From assembly GCA_964370395.1 (NCBI GenBank), contig CAYJIZ010000014.1, positions 1 through 64,000 of the forward strand: a stretch of 64,000 bases of DNA, written 5' to 3'. The stretch is from JBGUVL01 sp964370395 (GTDB lineage Bacteria; Bacillota_I; Bacilli_A; Erysipelotrichales; Erysipelotrichaceae). Below, in pieces: positions 58,959 to 64,000 of the stretch (the first letter of the stretch is position 1; each line of letters starts with the position of its first letter). The notes below the pieces were generated by a model. That model saw nothing but the letters and a program-made list of their open reading frames with translations, had not been told where the DNA came from and searched no databases. The translations under genes and the position numbers were made by a program.

Positions 58959-58981
58959 AAATGCAATAAAGGGGTGAATTC

Positions 58982-60058
58982 ATGAATAAGTTAGAAGAAG
59001 CGAGAAAAATAATTAACGATGTTGATGAGAAAATGGCAAAACTGTTCGAAGAGCGTATGCGAGCTGTGGAAGACGTCGTTGCTTATAAGATAGAAAATGG
59101 TTTGCCTGTATTTGATGGGAGCAGGGAAAAAGCGTTGATTGAAAAAAATGTTTCTTATTTAAAAGAAGACAAATACAAAGAAGCGTATCTTGCACAATTT
59201 TCAAAGATGTTGGAAGTGTCAAAAAACTACCAAAAGCAATTAATCAATAAAGATAAGATTGGTTATGGGGGAACAAAGGGAGCGTTTTCGCATATTGCTA
59301 CAATGAATTTATTTCCTAATCATACATTAGTTGCGTATCCTACATTTGATGAAGTAGTGAAGGCAGTAGAAAATGGAGAGATTGAATATGGTGTGATTCC
59401 ATTTGAAAATTCATTTACTGGAGAAGTTGGGGAAACAAGTGATCTGTTACGTGATTCCAATGTATTTATCCATGATATGTACGAATTAAAAATTACACAA
59501 AACTTACTAGGGGTACATGGTGCTACGATAAAAGATATCAAGCAAGTGTATTCGCACCCACAAGGCTTATCGCAATGTAGTTTGTTTTTAAAGGGAAGAG
59601 ATTGGCAATGTACTTCTTATCCTAATACAGCGATTGCTGCACAATATGTAGCACAAGAAAATGACAAGAGTAAAGCAGCGATTGCTTCGATTGAAACAGC
59701 GAAGTTATTTGGCTTAGAACTCATTGAGGAAAACATTAATACGACGATGGATAATACAACTCGTTTTATTGTGATTCATAAACAATTAAAAGAAGAAGGA
59801 AATTTATTTCAAATGTTGTTTACGGTTAAGAATGAAACAGGTATGCTAGCAAATGTAATGAGTTGTGTCGCATCGTATGGTTTCAATATGATTAGTTTAA
59901 AATCAAGACCGATTCCAAATGAACCATGGAGTTATTATTTCCATGCGGAGATGGAAGGTTGTTTGCATGATAGTAAAGTAAAAGAAATGTTGATTGCATT
60001 ACAAGAACATTGTAGTGATAGTAAAATACTAGGTGGATATTTTAGAAACGAGGGGTAA
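58982..60058 (+). CDS. pheA: Chorismate mutase / prephenate dehydratase
   Basis: A 358-residue bifunctional P-protein for phenylalanine synthesis. An AroQ chorismate mutase domain (1-88, LEEARKIINDVDEKMAKLF), then prephenate dehydratase (about 93-270: GYGGTKGAFSHIAT, VIPFENSFTGEVGET, SHPQGLSQC, and the TTRFIVI motif), then an ACT domain (about 280-355, LFTVKNETGMLANVM, LKSRPIPNEPWSYYFHAE) for feedback inhibition by phenylalanine. GGGGTG precedes the ATG. Followed after four bases by an aminotransferase. Confidence 0.95.
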   Translation: MNKLEEARKIINDVDEKMAKLFEERMRAVEDVVAYKIENGLPVFDGSREKALIEKNVSYLKEDKYKEAYLAQFSKMLEVSKNYQKQLINKDKIGYGGTKGAFSHIATMNLFPNHTLVAYPTFDEVVKAVENGEIEYGVIPFENSFTGEVGETSDLLRDSNVFIHDMYELKITQNLLGVHGATIKDIKQVYSHPQGLSQCSLFLKGRDWQCTSYPNTAIAAQYVAQENDKSKAAIASIETAKLFGLELIEENINTTMDNTTRFIVIHKQLKEEGNLFQMLFTVKNETGMLANVMSCVASYGFNMISLKSRPIPNEPWSYYFHAEMEGCLHDSKVKEMLIALQEHCSDSKILGGYFRNEG

Positions 60059-60062
60059 GCAA

Positions 60063-61301
60063 ATGAAAACGTTTATTAAACAAAATGTAGATGCCACGCC
60101 AATTGTGGATAATGTATTTGGAATTGCAAGTTTAGCAAAACAAGCGAAGGAAAAAATCGGAGCGGAAAATGTGGTGGATGCGACAATGGGTTGTTTGTAT
60201 GATGAAGACAGCCAATTGGTAGCGTTTGATTCTGTGTATACGCATTACAATGAAATTGAAAATCGTAGCAAAGCAAAATACGCATCGAGTTTTACTGGAA
60301 ATAACGACTTTAAGGAGCAAGTGTATCGCTGGGTTGTACAAGATGCAATTTGTACATTAAAACATAGTGTCATTGCTACTCCTGGGGGAAGTGGTGCAGT
60401 TGCAGCAACCATGGCAGATGTATTGGATGCCAATCAAACATTAGTGATTCCTGAAATTGCTTGGGGTTCTTATAAATTGATGGCTTCTATGAATAACTTA
60501 AAAACAACGACGTATTCGTTGTTTGATGAAAACCACTTTAATATTGAAAACTTTAAAGAAGTGTGTCGCAATGTAATGAAAGAAGAAGGAAAGTTATTGG
60601 TTATTATTAATGATCCTTGTCATAACCCTACGGGATATTCTTTGTCGATGGAAGAGTGGAAAGCAGTTGTTGAAGTATTAAATACCATTTCGCAAGAGGG
60701 ACCAGTTGTCTTGTTGAATGATATTGCGTATATTGATTTTGCGTATGATTTTAAAACATCGAGAAGATACTTAGAAACGTTTAATGATATTAGTGATAAT
60801 ATCTTAATCGTTGTTGCATTCTCTTGTAGTAAGACATTAACATCGTATGGATTACGTTGTGGTGCAGCGATGATTATGGGGCAACACAAAGAAAGTGTAC
60901 GCCAATTAGAAATCGTAATGGAGAAAAGCGCACGTGCAATTTGGAGTAACATTCCTAATGCCGCGATGGATAACTTTGTTTATGTGACAAGTGAAGGATA
61001 CGAAGCATTCGACAAAGAGAAATCTTACTATGTTAACTTATTAAAAGAACGCAGTGAAATTTTTGTGGAAGAAGCGAAGGCTTGCGATTTGATTCACTAT
61101 CCATACAAAGAAGGTTTCTTTGTGACATTACGCATTGAAGGCGATGAATTGCTTGATAAATACCACCAAGCATTGATGGATAATTACATTTTCACCGTAA
61201 AAGTAACAAAAGGAATTCGTGTTGCTTTATGTGGATTAACAATTGAAAAATGTAGAGGGTTAGCCCAACGCATGAAAGATGTATTAGAAACAATTATATA
61301 A
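60063..61301 (+). CDS. Class I/II aminotransferase (aromatic-type)
   Basis: A 412-residue PLP enzyme. Asn in NDPCHNPTGYS, Asp in LLNDIAYIDFAY, the PLP Lys in FSCSKTLTSYGLRCG, and Arg near the end (GIRVALCGL) form the usual active site; the N-terminal VDATPIVDNVFGIASLA fits the tyrosine/aromatic aminotransferase branch. With pheA in the same transcript it is the likely last step of phenylalanine synthesis from phenylpyruvate, which is inference from context. ATG 60063 is used because GAGGGG precedes it; the frame is open upstream inside pheA. Ends at a strong terminator. Confidence 0.9.
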   Translation: MKTFIKQNVDATPIVDNVFGIASLAKQAKEKIGAENVVDATMGCLYDEDSQLVAFDSVYTHYNEIENRSKAKYASSFTGNNDFKEQVYRWVVQDAICTLKHSVIATPGGSGAVAATMADVLDANQTLVIPEIAWGSYKLMASMNNLKTTTYSLFDENHFNIENFKEVCRNVMKEEGKLLVIINDPCHNPTGYSLSMEEWKAVVEVLNTISQEGPVVLLNDIAYIDFAYDFKTSRRYLETFNDISDNILIVVAFSCSKTLTSYGLRCGAAMIMGQHKESVRQLEIVMEKSARAIWSNIPNAAMDNFVYVTSEGYEAFDKEKSYYVNLLKERSEIFVEEAKACDLIHYPYKEGFFVTLRIEGDELLDKYHQALMDNYIFTVKVTKGIRVALCGLTIEKCRGLAQRMKDVLETII

Positions 61302-61309
61302 AAAGAATG

Positions 61310-61353
61310 GGATAAGCACTAAGACGGTTACGTCTTAAGGCTTATCCTTTTTT
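61310..61353 (+). terminator. Terminator of pheA operon
   Basis: GGATAAGC ... GCTTATCC with inner CTAAGACG-GTTA-CGTCTTAG, then T's. Confidence 0.85.
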
Positions 61354-61563
61354 GTTAGAAATAATGCGAAAAAACAAAAAAACTTAATAAAGTGAAAAGA
61401 TTGGAAAAATCTACTTGTTGCGTAGCGATATGAATGAAGTTACTATCAAACTAGATAAATTTGATTGTCTTTTTGTGTACACAATACACAAATTAAAAAA
61501 TTTTTATTTTAGGTGCAATATTTTTAAACATTTCGTTACTTTATATATGAGGAGGAAAGTTTA
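61354..61563. other. Intergenic leader before sigma operon
   Basis: AT-rich region. It holds an inverted repeat (61472-61492), a TATATA near the end and a strong GAGGAGG ribosome binding site at 61550-61556. No gene seen before the tiny ORFs. Confidence 0.45.
61472..61492. promoter_or_regulatory. Inverted repeat TTTGTGTA-CACAA-TACACAAA
   Basis: 8-bp arms and a 5-base spacer, about 80 bases upstream of the first ORF of the sigma operon; operator-like, regulator unknown. Confidence 0.4.
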
Positions 61564-61573
61564 ATGGTATTTG

Positions 61574-61630
61574 ATGGATGATAAAACAAAGAAAAGGACA
61601 TTAGAAATATCGTGGAAAAAGAAACAATGA
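61574..61630 (+). CDS. Tiny ORF (18 aa) before the sigma operon
   Basis: MDDKTKKRTLEISWKKKQ. Its TGA overlaps the ATG of the next small gene (ATGA at 61627-61630). A strong GAGGAGG (61550-61556) lies 17 bases upstream of its ATG and seven bases upstream of another ATG (61564) that opens only a five-codon MVFDG ORF ending at 61581. Either a leader peptide set or the damaged start of a longer gene. Coding status uncertain. Confidence 0.35.
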   Translation: MDDKTKKRTLEISWKKKQ

Positions 61631-61800
61631 ACCTAGAGAAGAGTAGCAATTATTTGTGTTTTATGAGCAAGCTAGAGTTAATTCGATATTTTTATGATGA
61701 ATGTCATTTTGATTTTAGTGAAATTAGTTGGATTTTAAATGGACATGAAGAAATAATCCAAATGTATTTCACAAGTTTGATACTGAAACAAAAGGAGTGA
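61627..61800 (+). CDS. Small protein preceding sigma fusion gene
   Basis: A 57-residue protein, MNLEKSSNYLCFMSKLELIR then YFYDECHFDFSEISWILNGH and a helical end. The DFSEISWILNG segment faintly resembles the turn of a sigma region 4 helix-turn-helix (S-x-x-E-I-A-x-x-L-x), which is weak. Overlaps the frame of the preceding tiny ORF by ATGA and ends six bases before the sigma gene ATG. The arrangement suggests coupled translation. Function unknown. Confidence 0.5.
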   Translation: MNLEKSSNYLCFMSKLELIRYFYDECHFDFSEISWILNGHEEIIQMYFTSLILKQKE

Positions 61801-61805
61801 TTTTC

Positions 61806-63116
61806 ATGGATAAAAGTAAAGAGTTTGATTTAACGCATATAAAACAATTTATGGAAGGGGACAAAAGTGCATTTGATCAACTTTATACGCAATACCAAAA
61901 GCATGTGTATTATGTTGGGATGCAAATGTTTAATGAGGATGAGGAAAGGGCAAAAGATTTAGTTCAAAATACATTTAGTGAAGTATATCGTTGCATAGCA
62001 AATTTACAATCAGCCGAAGCGTTTTTTGTTTGGTTAAGTAAGATTGCATACCAACAAGGTTGCAATATGTTACGTTACCAATCAAAGGATGCATCGTATT
62101 ATGCAAGCAATGATGAAGAAGTCATAGCTAGAGTCGTGGATGCGAAGAGTAGGGATGCACTGACTCAATTGAGTTATGATGAAACGATTTCACTAATCTT
62201 AAATGAATTGAAACTGATGTCACCAAATAAACGCTTGATTGGTTATTTACGTTACTTTGATGAGCTATCGATTAAGGAAATTAGCGAAATCACAAACGTC
62301 AAAGAAAGTACTGTAATCAGTCATTTGCATCGTATCAAAGCACGATTGAAAAAGATGTTAATAGAAAAAGGCTATACTAACAGTGCTTGTGTTGCCTTTA
62401 TTGCTTTTCCTAGTATGCATCATTATTTTGACTTGATGCAATCAAAAATGCCTTACCACCCACAAAGTTTAAAAAAGAAGCAAAGTAGGAAGATAAAACA
62501 GACGAGTACATCGATTATGACTTCGGCTTTGGCCATATCATGCGTAGCAGCAATCGTTGCTTTGCCAATGATAAAAGAGGCGAATACTAGTCGTGATACG
62601 TTAAGTGATTATGCGAAAATTACGCAAGTGAATTACGATACGAACTTCACCAATGAAGCAGTGAAGTTAGATGTACAAACAACGAATAACAATTATGACA
62701 AGATTTTAGTAAACAATCGAAATCAACTTGTTTGTGATCAAAACGGAGAATATATCATTTCTCTACTTAAGGGCGAACAGGTGATCGATGAAAGAAAGAT
62801 TACGATTCAAAATATTGATGAAGAAGCACCTGAATTAGTGAACTATGTAATGGACGATACGTTTGTTACATTCTCTATTCAGGATGATGCCAGTGGCATT
62901 GATTATGCACTACTTAATGAACAAGTGAAAAAAAATAATATGATTCTTGTGAGTGCCAATGATGAGCAAAGAAGTGTTACACTTCAGTGGCCAAAGAAAC
63001 AAAGCGGGGACTTTGTTGTAGTCGACAAAGCGGGAAATCACTTGAATGTGAGTGCGAAATTAGTAGTAAAAGAAACATCAATAAATAGCGATGGTGTGAA
63101 TAATGCAGGAGAATAA
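61806..63116 (+). CDS. ECF sigma factor fused to membrane anchor and outer domain
   Basis: A 436-residue protein. Residues 1-180 are an ECF sigma factor: region 2 (DKSAFDQLYTQYQKHVYYVG, DLVQNTFSEVYRCIANLQS) and region 4 (LSIKEISEITNVKESTVISHLHRIKARLKKML). A basic linker (LKKKQSRKIKQT) leads to one membrane helix at about 238-258 (TSALAISCVAAIVALPMI). The remaining 170 residues lie outside and look like beta-rich, Ig-like repeats. So sigma factor and membrane-bound sensor are one chain. AAAGGAG precedes ATG 61806. The next gene encodes a surface protein with similar beta-rich repeats. Confidence 0.85.
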   Translation: MDKSKEFDLTHIKQFMEGDKSAFDQLYTQYQKHVYYVGMQMFNEDEERAKDLVQNTFSEVYRCIANLQSAEAFFVWLSKIAYQQGCNMLRYQSKDASYYASNDEEVIARVVDAKSRDALTQLSYDETISLILNELKLMSPNKRLIGYLRYFDELSIKEISEITNVKESTVISHLHRIKARLKKMLIEKGYTNSACVAFIAFPSMHHYFDLMQSKMPYHPQSLKKKQSRKIKQTSTSIMTSALAISCVAAIVALPMIKEANTSRDTLSDYAKITQVNYDTNFTNEAVKLDVQTTNNNYDKILVNNRNQLVCDQNGEYIISLLKGEQVIDERKITIQNIDEEAPELVNYVMDDTFVTFSIQDDASGIDYALLNEQVKKNNMILVSANDEQRSVTLQWPKKQSGDFVVVDKAGNHLNVSAKLVVKETSINSDGVNNAGE

Positions 63117-63118
63117 AA

Positions 63119-64000
63119 ATGATAAAGAAAAAGAGTTTTTGGAAAATAAAATTGCATGTCGCTATTTTTGTGTTAATTGGATTTATGATGACAATGACGA
63201 TAAATCCTACGAATATTTTGATAGCAAACGATATGCTAGATAACGATGTCTTTGAAGTACCGCTGAATGCGACGTTTGAAGACATGAAAGAATTGATCGA
63301 AGCGAGTGCATTACAAGGTAGTGAGATAACGATAAAGCAGATTAGTGATCAAATCAATTGGGATGAACTAAAGACGATTGATACTTCAATTAGAAATGCA
63401 TCGTACGAAGTGAATCTAAAAGTTATGGATGAATTACATAATGAAGTGAGTAAAACAATCACCATAATAGTAGCAGATGGTAGTGTCATACGTTTGCCTA
63501 GAGTGAATAAAGTGGTAAACGAATACTTTGACCCTTACGAAGATGTCTACGTATTTGATGGGAATGGAAAGATTGTTGATCCAAAAGAGTTAATCGTGGA
63601 TACAAGTAAAGTTGATTTGAGTAAACCAGGTAAATACGATGTGATTTATACGTACCATGAACCGACAGGAAAAACCGTAGTGAAAATGAATACGATTCGT
63701 GTTTATGGTGATATTCAATTTTCAGAAAGCAATCGTGTTGATTTGATAGAAAAAGAAGGGGCGATGTATATGCCCAAACAAAAAGCTTACTATCTTGATT
63801 TCAACAATCAAAAAGTGGCTCTCTATTGCAGTGTGGAAAAAGAAGTATCGCAAGGAGTAGTGGGAAAACAGAGCATTACGTACCAAGCGTTGCATCCAGT
63901 AAACAAAAAAGTAGTGAGCGGGCAACAGGATATTTATGTACATGGAGACATTGTCTTTGCTACACCAGATAAGGTGAAGTATACACAAGTGAACAAAACG
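63119..64000 (+). CDS. Surface protein with Ig-like repeats, 3' end outside window
   Basis: The frame is open from ATG 63119 to the window edge (294 codons). A signal or anchor helix at about 11-30 (LHVAIFVLIGFMMTMTI) is followed by repeated beta segments, such as VDPKELIVDTSKVDLSKPGKYDVIY and a related IVD/G-x-Y-x-V unit, of the Big_3/DUF5011 Ig-like type that follows cell-wall proteins. GGAG precedes the ATG and the start is three bases after the sigma-fusion stop, so they form one operon. The C-terminus, including any sorting signal, is not visible. Confidence 0.75.
   Translation, partial: MIKKKSFWKIKLHVAIFVLIGFMMTMTINPTNILIANDMLDNDVFEVPLNATFEDMKELIEASALQGSEITIKQISDQINWDELKTIDTSIRNASYEVNLKVMDELHNEVSKTITIIVADGSVIRLPRVNKVVNEYFDPYEDVYVFDGNGKIVDPKELIVDTSKVDLSKPGKYDVIYTYHEPTGKTVVKMNTIRVYGDIQFSESNRVDLIEKEGAMYMPKQKAYYLDFNNQKVALYCSVEKEVSQGVVGKQSITYQALHPVNKKVVSGQQDIYVHGDIVFATPDKVKYTQVNKT

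Noticed and set aside
58869..58981. T-box or phenylalanine leader before pheA
   Set aside because: The gap is only about 110 bases, with no T-box sequence and no Phe-rich leader ORF.
1..64000. CRISPR array, insertion sequence, prophage or tRNA/rRNA gene
   Set aside because: No regularly spaced direct repeats, no transposase or phage genes, and no cloverleaf-type sequence were seen on reading.

Overview
The window is AT-rich DNA from a low-GC Gram-positive bacterium (Bacillota). RNA polymerase delta subunit (rpoE) beside argS, DarA, CsoR/CopA, lipobox lipoproteins, many PTS and phospho-sugar genes, AAGGAGG-type ribosome binding sites and stem-plus-T-run terminators all point there. The style (gut-type sugar use, lactate dehydrogenase, LctP, a lone ispF, ECF sigma factors with membrane partners) suggests a fermentative gut Firmicute, perhaps Erysipelotrichia-like; the class is inference. 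No rRNA, tRNA, CRISPR array, insertion sequence or phage was seen, so this looks like ordinary chromosome.

Layout. 1-9300: cut hypothetical gene, darA, nitroreductase, DUF1848 protein, a lipoprotein and an EamA exporter on the minus strand, then DUF1934-argS-rpoE, azlCD and a tandem pair of PepSY lipoproteins. 9500-11100: gpmI. 11350-16330: an eight-gene sugar operon (lactose/cellobiose-family PTS IIB, IIC, IIA, two small unknown proteins, DUF3284, a MupG/GH170 hydrolase and a GntR regulator) with perfect GTGGTATATACCAC operators and a cre site. 16380-24140: GNAT, GH13 amylase with murI, csoR-copA with a copper operator, GNAT plus a VanZ-RDD fusion. 24270-33600: a GH101/GH129-like hydrolase, XRE regulator pair, ldh, GH4 glycosidase and RpiR regulator, lactate permease, and a HAD phosphatase gene broken by one stop codon.

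33800-39300: a hypothetical gene followed by a tightly overlapping trio: ICMT-like membrane methyltransferase, GH3-type acyl-adenylating enzyme and a 7TM-GGDEF-HD-GYP protein. This is the best candidate for an undescribed system. 39340-48070: a full kdpF-A-B-C, small-gene, kdpD-E potassium locus, with the same 11-bp-spaced direct repeat in front of both kdpF and kdpD, the expected form of a KdpE site. 48100-54400: ispF, PH-domain protein, HAD phosphatase, TfoX-domain protein coupled to a large HTH/TPR regulator, a methyltransferase cut short by an in-frame TAA, GNAT, MFS exporter. 54400-58870: quinone reductase; an ECF sigma/anti-sigma pair and a transglutaminase-domain lipoprotein whose upstream regions share a promoter-like TTGTAACCTTT-N14-GTAT element. 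58980-61350: pheA plus aminotransferase. 61550-64000: a chain of overlapping small ORFs, an ECF sigma factor fused to a membrane anchor and an outer domain, and a surface protein cut by the window end.

Themes: several loci combine a regulator, its sites and its targets (GntR/PTS, CsoR/CopA, KdpDE/Kdp, ECF/transglutaminase). Potassium and cyclic dinucleotide signalling recur (DarA, KdpD, HD-GYP). Two genes carry isolated TAA stops inside an otherwise open frame.
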